Below, one piece after another: positions 24,273 to 35,232 of a DNA stretch of 64,000 nucleotides (positions are counted from its first letter, which is position 1; each line of letters begins with the position of its first letter). Position numbers and translations under genes: made by a program. The stretch spans positions 1,612,001 through 1,676,000 of the forward strand of contig MU008155.1 of the NCBI GenBank assembly GCA_010909165.1. The letters are read 5' to 3'. This stretch comes from Anthoceros angustus. Lineage: Eukaryota > Streptophyta > Anthocerotopsida > Anthocerotales > Anthocerotaceae. Under the pieces are notes generated by a model. That model did not search any database and was not told the origin of the DNA. It saw only the letters and a list, made by a program, of their open reading frames with translations.

Positions 24273-27200
24273 ATGCTGGCAGCAGCGCCGAATTCCATGG
24301 CCTCGCAGCGCCTGAACCCAGCAGCCGCGACCTTGGCAGGCTCGCCGCATTTTGCTTCTCGTTTCTCCTCCTCCAGTGAACTGGCTCAACAAGCTGCGAG
24401 GGCAGCAGCTCACTTCCCCGTCTTGAGACGCTCCTTACGTCAGCGGGCTGCTACATCCCCGGTAGGAGTGCAGGGCCAGCATCATGCCAGACAATTCCCA
24501 TGGCTTCTTGGAGGCAATTGTGGCTCGGATCGCTTCCGGGTCGGCCATACTTTCCAGAGGCAGCCTCTGGATGTCTCTGTCAAGGCTTCATCGGTGGAGC
24601 GGGAGGATGGCAGCAATGACATCGGTCGTGATCAGGTGAGAATCAGTGTGTGATGCCCTCTGCTGCCATATCTTCAATTTCCCCCCTCGGGAGCAGCCAA
24701 TGTGTGGCCTTTTTGTGTGGATAGGATGATTAAGACATGTGCTGTCGCTGAATTATGCACACCAAATTGGCTACCAGCTGAATGGACGTTGTCCCCTCCA
24801 CTCTTTGCTTCGGAGTGGGTATGTAGTGGAGCCGCGTGTAGGCTGCAATGGATGGTGAAAAATGGGAGAAGTGCGTGACTTGCCCGCTCTCTGTACAAAG
24901 TGGTCACTGGTGTCTGCCGTCGAACGAAGAGCTGACCACCAAGTGTGTACATGTTTTGATTCACAGGAGATGGAGTCTGCCGAGGGAACCTGTGATCCCT
25001 TATGTTCTGTGGATGAGATGAGTTCACTGCAATTTGAGGCCAACTATAAACCAAAGACTGATTTCCTAAAAGCCATTGCTATTGGTGTGGGAATTCTTGG
25101 AGGAGCAGCTATCATAAATCACTCGTGGGTTGCCGAGAACCAGGTATAATGTGGCTTTGAGTTGTATTGGACTGGACAAAGTTCTAAGGCTAGCTGATTT
25201 TGAAGGATGTCCTGCCTCATGAAATGGTCTTACCTTGCTCACTTACTTACTTTGTGCACCACAGAACCTGGCAATGGCCATAGTATTCTGCGCTGGATAT
25301 GCTGGGATCATTTTTGAGGAGTCATTGGTATTCAACAAAAGTGGGGTGGGACTGCTCATGGCAGTGACGCTTTGGGTTATCCGAAGCCTTGGGGTAAGCC
25401 ACTTCAGTTATCTATTGTGTGATACTATCGGGATTCATGGGTGAACATGGGTATGGAGAGCTATGCATGCTGATACTGTCATTTGTAACTGATCCATAGC
25501 AGTGGCTTACAGGCTTCATCACCTGAAGAAGCAGTACAGCAGTTGTCTGATTCGTCAGAGGAAGTCAGTGAGATTGTGTTTTTTCTGTTGGGTGCAATGA
25601 CAATTGTGGAGATCGTTGATGCACATCAAGGTTTCAAGTTGGTGACCGATGCCATCACAACGCGAAAACCTCGTATGCTGCTTTGGGTGGTAGGGTGCGC
25701 TTCTCTCCTCTTCCTTTATATTTGAGGATGGCTGTGTCCACGTGGACATGCTTTACACGCCCGTGACAAGTTCCCTTCCAAGTTCCATCATCTATTGTCG
25801 AATCTGACGTTTCTTGCCTGAAATTTCTGCATGCGTGTGATGCTCGTGCTCTTGTCTGATTGTGCAGGTGGGTGGAATAACATTCTTCCTTAGTTCTGTC
25901 TTGGATAATCTCACATCAACTATTGTTATGGTTTCTCTGCTTCGAAAGCTTGTCCCCAATCCAGAGCGCAGAAAGTATGTGGCCCTCATGCAGTTGTTCA
26001 TGACTTTTAGCATTAGTTTGTCATCCTGGAATGAGATCTATCGACGGAACTTTGGGACCTCACATGATGGGCATCGGATTTGCATGCAGATTTTTGGGTG
26101 CCGTCGTTGTCATTGCTGCAAATGCTGGCGGAGCTTGGACACCCATTGGGGATGTGACAACTACAATGCTTTGGATTCATGGGCAGATCTCAACTGTACA
26201 AACTATGCAGGTACTGGGTGTTGCATGGTTGTGGTCTGCCTTTGTACAACAATTTTGCCATCAGTTTCTTTGCTTTGCAACTCATCCAACGATTCCTTGC
26301 TGTTTGGTGTATTTCACAGGACCTTTTCATTCCTTCTGCACTCGCCTTGGTGGTGCCACTTGCTTTGATGTCTTTTACAAGGTATGAAACCTTGGCTGAC
26401 GTTGATTGCCAATGCCACAAGCGCGTCAAGTGTGAAACGTGCCGCTGGATTTTATGTTTGCTGTAGCCGCTGCCCGTATGCCGTGTCATCTTGCTTACAA
26501 AGTGTGATATTATGATGTATCTAGTGAAGTTGAAGGGAGTCAGGACGCACGCCCAGTGTTGTCAACAGAATCACTGGCACCAAGGGGGCAGCTGGTGTTT
26601 GCGGTGGGCGTAGCTGCGCTGCTGTTCGTCCCTGTATTCAAAGGTTTAACAGGGCTGCCACCGTATCTCGGCATGCTCCTGGGTCTTGGTGCACTCTGGC
26701 TCTTGACTGATGCAATCCACTATGGCGAATCTGACCGGCAGAAGTTGAAGGTTCCTCAAGCTCTCTCCAGGATCGATACCCAGGGTGTGCTGTTCTTCCT
26801 GGGTATACTGCTTTCTGTTGGCAGGTCAGTTGTGGCCCTCATGACCATGCTCTGGTGCTTGGTCTTGGTACCGGGCTTGCTACCAAGCATCTGACTTGGC
26901 TGTTGCTGCCTCACAGCTTGCAGTCTGCAGGACTTCTGACACAGTTGGCCAACTTCCTGGATGAGCATATACACAGCACGGAACTGATTGCTAGCTCCAT
27001 CGGCCTCGCATCAGCTGTTGTGGACAACGTGCCGCTGGTTGCTGCGACCATGGGAATGTACGACATGACCACTTTCCCACAGGACGCCGAACTTTGGCAG
27101 CTCATTGCCTATTGTGCAGGCACAGGGGGATCGATTCTAATAATCGGATCCGCTGCCGGAGTAGCATTCATGGGCATGGAGAAAGCTGATTTCTTTTGGT

Positions 27201-27421
27201 ACCTCCGAAAGGTAGGCCCTTGTTCCGTTAAGGGGTCTCTCTTCAAGAACCTTGATTTTTCGCTTTACATGTATCCTTACTTCCTACATACATGTCTACA
27301 GGTGAGTGGCTTCGCTCTAGCTGGGTATGTCGCGGGGATCGGAGCCTATCTGGCCATGCACCAACTCCAGGCCCCTGTCATGGGTTTCCTCAGTCACATC
27401 CCACTCATATCAGGCTCATAG
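24273..27421 (+). CDS. NHD1: Plastid-envelope NhaD-type Na+/H+ antiporter
   Basis: NhaD-family sodium/proton antiporter of the chloroplast envelope. Ten exons phase correctly: start-24635, 24967-25143, 25265-25393, 25513-25689, 25868-25974, 26090-26210, 26320-26381, 26524-26824, 26917-27211 and 27302-27421. The start is the ATG at 24273 or 24297; the first about 100 residues are Ser/Ala/Arg-rich, like a transit peptide. Diagnostic blocks are NLAMAIVFCAGYAGIIFEES, FFLLGAMTIVEIVDAHQGFK, FFLSSVLDNLTSTIVMVSLL (with the conserved DN), VVIAANAGGAWTPIGDVTTT, ALWLLTDAIHYGESDRQKLK, SAVVDNVPLVAATMGMYDM (second DN) and CAGTGGSILIIGSAAGVAFM. These hydrophobic segments form the multi-pass membrane domain. 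The ending resembles plant NHD1 (SHIPLISGS). The gene looks intact. Confidence 0.95.
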
Positions 27422-27945
27422 CACCTACATTTCGTAGAAGACCGGCACTGCCAGACCCAGCAGCATCCTGTCTCACTATGGACTGCAAACCACGAAGACG
27501 CCTTGTTATTCGTGAAGATAGCATGCATATTGAGATACGAATTCTCATCCCCTGCACTATTGGCAGGCCTGCATGATTACAAGCGGCCACAACCTGTACT
27601 TCAGTCGCAGAGATAAAACGAGCGTCGTCCCGACACGGGGCAGAAAAAATGTTCGTGGACTGCAATCACTCTCCGGCGAACAACCGCGTCTGGCGCGTGG
27701 GAACCGTGACCGTGCAGACAGTCCAAAGCCCATACGGTTGCCAACTGATTCCATTGCTGCTTGCTTGCAGGTTTGTTCGTCACCATGTCGCCCGCGAGCT
27801 TATCGTGCGCGTCGCAATTGCGATGCACAAGATTACTTCTCGTCTGCGCTTCAAGCTCCACCAGCTTCACGAAAAGACAAGCTTCGAGGAAAGGTAACGA
27901 GGGCGAAGCAGCTCAGGACTGCACTCAAGACACCATGCCGTTTCC
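27422..27945. other. Spacer between NHD1 and the first GT61-like gene
   Basis: About 520 bp holding the NHD1 3' UTR and the promoter/5' UTR of the glycosyltransferase gene. No repeat or gene was recognised. Confidence 0.55.
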
Positions 27946-30587
27946 ATGGCCGCTGCTGCGATGACGGCGATGGGGGAGAAATCCATGAGGGGGATCCGGA
28001 TGGACGGCCTCCTGCTGCGGATCCTGTTCGTCACCCTGTGCTTCTTCGGCATCAATTTCCTCTCCACTTACGTGTCCGTGGCCCAGGTGACCTTGGCTGT
28101 GCCCGGGGGCGCCGCCTTCGACCTCTCCATTCCCAGTTTCTCGACGTCGTGGCACAGGATTTCCTCTGCTGCCGCTGCTGCTGGAGCTGCGGCTGGTGAT
28201 GGCGATGGTGATGGCGATGGTGATGGCGATGGTGATGGCCAGCATTCGGTTTCCTGGGGGGACCGGGGGTTGAGCAGGCAGACCTCCCTGCGGATGTACG
28301 TGCTCTCGACCGCGTTCACCAGCACGCAGCTGGTGGGAGTGTTCCGGAATCTGTGCTACAATGGAAGCCACGTCCTGACCATCGGCCCGAGCGTGGCCTG
28401 CGAGGAGGACGGTCTGGAGCCGACTCATGGTCTTCCGGCGTACTCGCCTCTCCGTCGCCAGGCTTGCAACGACTCCGAGCGGCTGGCAACGTACCAGGGG
28501 ATGCTCGCGAGAGAACGGCTTGCCGTTCGACGCCAGAGACGAGGACTGGTTTTTCAGCAGAAGCGGCAATATCACCTGGGAGACAGGGCTTTCCTCCTTC
28601 ATCTACCTGGACAGGTCCACCATAAACTGCGCGCACTTCCTCGGCAAGGTGAATGCCATCTTGCTCACGAACGGGCGACCATTCCCACATTCAGAGGTGT
28701 TGTGAGTCGGTTCTATTTCGTACTGCACCCTTGCGTAGAGAGCAGCAGTGGTGCCTGGGGCGCCGCCTTCGACCTCTCCATTCCCAGTTTCTCGACGTCG
28801 TGGCACAGGATTTCCTCTGCTGCCGCTGCTGCTGGAGCTGCGGCTGGTGATGGCGATGGTGATGGCGATGGTGATGGCGATGGTGATGGCGATGGTGATG
28901 GCCAGCATTCGGTTTCCTGGGGGGACCGGGGGTTGAGCAGGCAGACCTCCCTGCGGATGTACGTGCTCTCGACCGCGTTCACCAGCACGCAGCTGGTGGG
29001 AGTGTTCCGGAATCTGTGCTACAATGGAAGCCACGTCCTGACCATCGGCCCGAGCGTGGCCTGCGAGGAGGACGGTCTGGAGCCGACTCATGGTCTTCCG
29101 GCGTACTCGCCTCTCCGTCGCCAGGCTTGCAACGACTCCGAGCGGCTGGCAACGTACCAGGGGATGCTCGCGAGAGAGAACGGCTTGCCGTTCGACGCCA
29201 GAGACGAGGACTGGTTTTTCAGCAGAAGCGGCAATATCACCTGGGAGACAGGGCTTTCCTCCTTCATCTACCTGGACAGGTCCACCATAAACTGCGCGCA
29301 CTTCCTCGGCAAGGTGAATGCCATCTTGCTCACGAACGGGGCGACCATTCCCACATTCAGAGGTGTTGTGAGTCGGTTCTATTTCGTACTGCACCCCTTG
29401 CGTAGAGAGCAGCAGTGGGTGCCTGGGCGGGGCAATGACGACGGTTTCCTTCCCACGTACCTGGCGGGGGCTCTCAACAGAGTGCTCTCGCCGTTTTCTG
29501 ATGTGAAGGAGCTTCGCAGCTCAGACCTCCTGGCCAGCGCTGACGAGCTCGGAATTGTTGCAGCTCGAGGCAGAGTGCGTTTGGATAGCCAGCCCTTCAT
29601 GCAGGCTTCGGAGGACAGCCCCCTCTGCTTCGATCAGGCTCTTGTTCCAGGAGTCCTCAAGGTGACGCGTCAATGCGTCTCTAGCCCTAAAGAACCGATT
29701 TGGTGTTGTGGTCGTTGTGATTGACACGGCTTGCAAATAACATCTGTTGTTTGTTGTGCATGTTCTAGGAGGGGCTTTATCCTTCAGGCAAGCCGGTACC
29801 ACAGATCGTGAGACAGCACTTCAGGACATGGCTGGACATCCAGTTGGGGGAGAAGGAAGCCCCGGTGCTGGCCTACATCAGGAGAGACGGGCGGCGCAGG
29901 GTCTTCATCCAAGAATCCGAGCAGCTCTTTACGCAGCTTCTCCAGACCACGGAGGGCTTCGCATTCCGGAGCATCAGCTTCAGCAACATGAGCTTCCGCG
30001 AGCAGTTCAGGCTGGCGCAGGAGGCGGACGTGAGCATTTCGCTGCACGGCGCGAACCTGGTAAACCCGTCTATGCTGTCGCGGGGCGGCTCCATCCTCAT
30101 CGAGCTGCACCCGTTCCGCGCCCTCCACCGGATGTACGAGACGCAAGCTCTCCAGTCCGGGCTCATCTACTTCGGCCATCAGCTGGACCAGGCCACCCCG
30201 CAGAAGCTCGACAAGAAGTTCCATGGCCTCTCGTACCCGCAATGCATGGCCAAGGCTCCGGAGTGCAAGGAGAACTTCCTCCACCGCAGGAACGTGGAGC
30301 TCACCGAGGACGACTTGCTGCAGATCCAGACCGTGCTGGCCATCGCCCGCCGCATCTACTGGGAGCTCACCCTAAACGGCGTCACTGCAGACGCCAGCCC
30401 GCAGCTCTTCGCGCCTCGGTTGCTGCAGATTGTGCGGGAGGAGGCGGACATGGACACCAGCTGTGCACCCTACCTCACTGCCAAGGACGATCTGTGCCGC
30501 AACACATGGGTGGCCTTCTCGGACCAGCAAGGATCTCTGCATATTTGTTACATCAGCAAACGGTGCCAATTGCCTTGGACATCATAA
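27946..30587 (+). CDS. GT61-like glycosyltransferase 1 (internally duplicated exon 1)
   Basis: Predicted type II Golgi membrane protein of glycosyltransferase family 61 (DUF563 class, which includes xylosyl-, arabinosyl- and EOGT-type enzymes). Exon 1 is 27946-29661, exon 2 is 29769-30587, with a CTCAAG|GTGACG donor. An N-terminal membrane anchor (ILFVTLCFFGINFLS, residues about 25-40) is followed by a low-complexity (Gly-Asp)n stem. The catalytic part includes CYNGSHVLTIG, INCAHFLGKVNAILLTN, VLAYIRRDGRRRVF, FSNMSFREQFRLAQEADVSI and SLHGANLVNPSML, corresponding to the GT61 SFREQ...HGAGLTN core. About 650 bp of exon 1 occurs twice in tandem. The first copy carries several 1-2 base deletions that alter its frame but leave an open 844-residue reading. 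Without the extra copy the protein would be near 625 residues, like its paralogue at 43.7 kb. Substrate unknown. Confidence 0.8.
28110..29428 (+). repeat. Direct tandem duplication of 0.65 kb inside GT61-like gene 1
   Basis: 28110-28760 and 28761-29428 are almost identical. Differences I could find: two fewer Gly-Asp codon pairs (12 bp) in copy 1, a 2-bp loss in a GA run near 28512, and single-base losses in G, C and G runs near 28675, 28731 and 28751. All losses are in copy 1 and in homopolymer or dinucleotide runs. The junction shares a short tgcc-ggg-cgccgcc microhomology. Confidence 0.93.
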
Positions 30588-30646
30588 CAACACGATATGA
30601 CCTACTGGTTTTATCGCCTTTGTATCATTTTCTGATATTTAGTGAA

Positions 30647-30680
30647 ACCGACGCGTCACCAAATTTGGTGACGCGTCGGT
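30647..30680. repeat. Perfect 34-bp palindrome after GT61-like gene 1
   Basis: Seventeen-base arms with no spacer: accgacgcgtcaccaaa meets tttggtgacgcgtcggt. It begins 60 bp after the stop codon at 30587, so it probably lies in the 3' UTR or at the transcript end. As RNA it could form a long hairpin. No other copy was seen in the window. Confidence 0.97.
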
Positions 30681-30760
30681 AGTGTTCTGCTCATAACATA
30701 TTTTGGAAGCACGGCCTTTTCGGGCCTTCGGGAACCCAACGACTATCCATAAACCCCAAA

Positions 30761-30909
30761 AACCCCTGAGTAGTGCTCTATCCACCACTCTCCCATTCCA
30801 AACCCCCAAGTACTGCTCTTTCTACCACTCTGCCATGCCAAGCCCCCAAGTACTGCTCTTTCTACCAATCTGCTATGCCAAACCCCCAAGTACTGCTCTT
30901 TTTTCATAA
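30761..30909. repeat. 40-bp tandem repeat, about 3.7 copies
   Basis: Copies with cccaagtactgctctttcta recur at 40-bp spacing (30806, 30846, 30886) after a diverged first copy near 30766. Confidence 0.9.
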
Positions 30910-31251
30910 ACAAAGCGATCATTACACTCAAGTTTTTTTTATAATTAAAATAACAATAACACTCACAAAGCCATGATAACACTCAAGTTTGTCTATAAAC
31001 AAAGCTATTATGAGACGCATACCATATAGTTACATACCTTGTCCCTGGCCGCGCTACAAGACACCGTTGTTCGTCACGCGAGCAGAAAAGGCCAAATTGT
31101 AGCGAGCTCAAAGGTCAGAATCCTGTCCGTAGCGAGCTCAAAGCGTGATTTGGATGAGCTGCGGAATTGGGTGCACGAGGGGCACGCAATCACGGAGCTC
31201 TATACATCGAAGCCACCATGGTGATAGAAATTTGTGTGTGGTAGATCTAGC

Positions 31252-33592
31252 ATGGGAATTCGCACTCCAATGGCGGGAGGGGAAGGCGCCGGGCCTCGCT
31301 CGGCTCCGGCTCCAGATCTGCACATCAAAATGAAGCGCAAGCAGGTCAAGGAGGCAGGGATTCGCCGGCTGGCGACGCTTGGGAGGCTCGGTGCACCGGG
31401 CGGGAAGAAGGTGCGGACCTTCGGGAAGGTCATGCTTGTCATATTTTGCTTCTTCTCCCTCGACTTCCTCTTCTCCTATTTCTCCGTCTCCTTGATGACC
31501 ACGCGGAGACAGGACGGCGCCTTAGTCGACGCCTTAGGCTACTCCTCCCTGCTGGACAGCACCACATTTCTAACGCGATCGCTGCACCAGAAGCGTGGAT
31601 TCGGAGCCGAATCCAAGCAGGTGCAAGCCACAGCGTCGGAGTCGGAGTCAGAGTCGGAGTCGGAGTTGGAGTCGGTGGAGAAGCCCGGGTTGAGCGATGC
31701 GGTCGGGGCCGGACCAAAGCAGGTGCAGGCCACAGAGGTGGAGTCCCAGTCCGGTGACTCGAAAGACGGAGATAGAAGTGCGGAATCGAAGCTGGTGCTG
31801 CCGATGGACGTCAGTGTGGTTGAGGCTGATCCGGTTGGCGGGAGCGGCGGTCGGAAGAGGCAGCAGGTGTCGACGGTGTCGGAGACGGAGGCCTTGGCGG
31901 ACCGCAAGGTGAGCCGGCAGACCAGGATGCGGTTTTACGAGTTGAAGGATATGCTCGGCATCAGCAAGCCGCAGGTACTGGCGCAGTACGAAAATCTGTG
32001 CTTCAATGGGAGCCACCTTGTGACAATCGGCGACAGCGTGATCTGCGAGCAGGACGCCGATCCCGATCCGACAGCCTTTCCTCACTGCGCACTCCGGCCC
32101 GAGCGATGCAACGACACGCGCAGGCTGGAGTTGTTGCAAGAGCTGCGGACGAGTGAGCACGGCCTGCCTTTCGGCGCCAGGGACGAGGCCTGGTTCTTCC
32201 GTAGAGCCGAAACACAGAGCTTAGTGTGGGAGCGGGGAACCACCTCCTTCATCTACCTGGACCGGTCCACAGCAAATTGCGCTCACTTCACCAGCAAGAT
32301 CAACATCCTCCTCCTCTTCAACCGGGCGGCTATGGACGTCCCTGCCTTCCAGAACGAGCCTGTCGACCGCCTCTACTTCGTGCTTCATCCGGAACGTCGT
32401 CTTGCCCAGTGGCAGCCGACGCGGTTCCTGGAGCGGGGCTTTCTGGCCTCGTACCTTCCGGTGGTGCTGAACAGAGTTCTCGCGCCTTTCAAGGTCGGCG
32501 AAATCCGAGCGCGCGATCTCCTGAGCCGTGAGCCGATCGTGGCGGGTGAAGGTAGGGTGAAGATGGACGGCTTCCCCTTCCTCGGCGCCTCGGAAGACAG
32601 GCCGCTCTGCTTCCAGCGGGCCGTGGTGCCGGGCATCCTCAAGGTGAGTTTTAGGTCAGGTCCCTTTCGACTACAACCTCACCCGTGAAGGTGTCGCTGT
32701 GATGATTGTGGCGCCCTCACGATCGGAATCCACCGCCATGCAGGACAGTCATTACCCGGGGCACACGAGATTCGTCCCCGACATGATGCGGGAGCACTTG
32801 GCGGAGTTGCTGCAGGTTGAAGCGGGCAAGGGCAAGTCGAATGGCAGCAGCGGCAGCCCGCCTGTGGTTGCGTACATCCGGCGGGAGGGGAGGCGTCGGG
32901 TGTTCGTCACGGCGTCGGAGCGGCAGCTTGGGGCGGTTCTGAGGGAGATGCAAGACGTGACGGTCCGCACGGTGAGCTTCAGCAAAATGAGCTTCCGGGA
33001 GCAGTTCACGCAGGCGCAGGAGGCGGATATCACCATCTCCCTGCACGGCGCCAACCTGGTGAACCCGACGATGTTCGGGCGCCGGAACTCTGTCGTCATC
33101 GAGATGCTGCCCTACCGCGTCATGCACCGGATGTACGAGACGCAGTCCATCCACTCCGGCCTCATCTACATGGGACACCAGCTGGAGCAGGCGACGCCGC
33201 AGGAGCGCGACGACGGCGAGTTCAGCGGCCTCACCTTCGCCCGCTGCATGTTCCACCCCGCGTGCAAGTACTACTTCGTGCACACGCGCAACGTGGAGCT
33301 CACGCCCGAGGACCTGCTCCACATCCAGTCCCTCCTGGCCACATCCCGCCGCCTCCACCTTGACCTCATCCGCAAGGGCGTCGCGCCGGATTCCTCCGCC
33401 CGCTTCGAGCACCACCTGGTTCAAATTCTCAAGGAGGAGACAGGCGTGCAGGTTGCGTGCGGCCCCTACCGGAATTTGAAGAACGACACTTGCCGCAACA
33501 CATGGGTCGGCTTCGCGGACAATCAAGGCCTCCCCAGGCTCTGTTACGTGGCTTCGCGCTGCATCTCTTCCAACTCCACCGCCACCAGCTGA
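31252..33592 (+). CDS. GT61-like glycosyltransferase 2
   Basis: Second GT61-like paralogue, about 746 residues. Exon 1 is 31252-32643 (donor CTCAAG|GTGAGT), exon 2 is 32744-33592, a 100-bp intron at the same codon as in the neighbours. In-frame ATGs at 31234 and 31270 are alternatives. After a basic N-terminus comes the anchor KVMLVIFCFFSLDFLFSYFS, then a long stem with a (Ser-Glu)n run near residues 125-140 that gene 3 lacks. The lumenal part has CFNGSHLVTIGDSVICEQD, NCAHFTSKINILLLFN, VVAYIRREGRRRVF, FSKMSFREQFTQAQEADITI and SLHGANLVNPTMF, plus conserved C-terminal cysteines. Golgi location and family are inferred from domain layout; the sugar and acceptor are unknown. Confidence 0.85.
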
Positions 33593-35232
33593 CACCAGAG
33601 CGTGCCTTCTCTCGCGCAGCGCGCGCTTGCAATTTTCTTTGCTTCCGATGCACCGCAGGGGTCTGCAAGCTCCAGCGCTGTCTTACGTCCGGGTCCTCCC
33701 TAAGCTCCAGGTCAGGATCCAACACCACATATCCAATTCCTTCATCAATCCGGCGCTGTGTGATTCGTTTCTGTCTTGAAAATTTCTCGACTTCATGCCG
33801 GCCGGCGTGCCGAGGACAAGTCTAACTGACAAAGGGAATGAGTGACTGACGCAATTCGTCGGGTTGCAGTGCGATGTGGCCTGGATTGTCGACGTATGTA
33901 CATAATCCGAAGGGGGCTAGGTTTTGGGCGCCCTTTGGTCGGAAAAGTTATTTTTTTAAAAGTGAAATCTTAACATGTATCCAAATAATTTTAAGGTTTT
34001 CAAAAAAAAAGTTTTCTTGAATTGGGTATTTTCCTTTCCACTTGACCAGTAGGAGAGGGAATGTGGCCACGTGCCACCACCCCAGGCGAGCGTTTGCCCT
34101 TTCGGCGGGGAAAGGAGACTTGATGAGTATGGTGGGGTAGCCGCCTCCATTCTGGTTAGCACCTCGCACTTTCTATTGGTTAATAACATGGTAACGGCAC
34201 CTACAAGTACTAGAAGAGATACTAAGGGTGAGAATGCTGTCACTAAAACAGACCACACAAATAAATGTAACAAGTGCGATGATGGCCTGGGTTGTCGGAC
34301 GTATTTCAAGATTTCAATTTTAAAAAAAGTGACTTTCCAACCAAAGGGCGCCCCACCCTCATCTGTGTGCGCCCAGCTTCACAACTCCGGTTTGCAGCCT
34401 GAGATGTTAGTATTAGGCCCTCGTCGAGGCGCGCACCTACAGCTAAATTCATCTGCAGACAAGGACAAATCGCAAACCCAATGCATCTGTTGCACATGCA
34501 GTTTTGATAAAGCAAAACAAAAAACTGCCTGCACTGACCATTGCGTGTGTATGTCCATATAGAAACTGAAGATGTTCCTCACGAAGTCACAGGCCCTCGA
34601 GCTCCATTAACATCAGACTCCAGACTTGTGCTAGCCTTCCGTATGCTGCCCCCCATCCCAGTTTATCCTCCTAGGTCACCTCCAGATACTTGGCCAATGG
34701 AAAAACTCCATAGAGGTCCGATACGTGTTGATCCTTACCATCATCCAGATGTGAGAAATGACCAGAGACACTTTGAGGAGGACAGAGAAAAGATCCGGGG
34801 AGTGATCAGAAGAACAATTGCCTGCCTAGAGTAGGACATACAAGACCTACACTCACTGGATTCACAGTGGGAAGAGTGGATACTGCATGAAGCATCTTCA
34901 AAAGGTAAATATGCAAAAAGTGGCTTAAAAAATAACTAAAGAGAATCTGCACTAGTTTTTTTGAGTTTAGATCCTAACCCTTAGATCTATTACTTGTCAG
35001 TTCATGATAAGATTATACTGTATGCTTCATCCACTGAGCTAACCTGTACTTGTGCAGACAACTTAACAAGAAAAACTTTGCACTGATCATGGACGCCTTG
35101 AAACGTGTAAACAGACTTAGGTGGTGAAAACTAACGAGCTAAGGAGTTAGCAGCTAGTAAAACTCTAGACTAAAAAACTTGTGAAATTTTGTCAGAGGCC
35201 ATCTAGGTGGTCCAAGTAGTAAGGCTATTAAA
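33593..35232. other. Spacer after GT61-like gene 2, possible Copia 3' end
   Basis: Contains the 3' UTR of gene 2 and then AT-rich DNA. A plus-strand frame at 34541-34834 preceded by an acceptor-like atatag reads LPPIPVYPPRSPPDTW and is charged at its C-terminus; I do not recognise it. Because the Copia relic to the right is on the minus strand, its 3' LTR could lie within 34.6-35.2 kb, but no LTR edge was found. Confidence 0.4.

Larger units (their letters stand above)
30588..31251. other. Spacer between GT61-like genes 1 and 2
   Basis: Contains a perfect 34-bp palindrome (30647-30680), a 40-bp tandem repeat (30761-30909) and AT-rich DNA to about 31020. The last 200 bp should hold the promoter and 5' UTR of gene 2. 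No gene. Confidence 0.6.

Noticed and set aside
28316-29394. Long minus-strand frames across GT61-like gene 1
   Set aside because: Antisense shadows of GC-rich coding DNA; the plus-strand reading has the family motifs and splice sites.
32717-33595. 292-codon minus-strand frame across GT61-like gene 2 exon 2
   Set aside because: Antisense shadow, His/Arg/Ala-rich, no recognisable domain.
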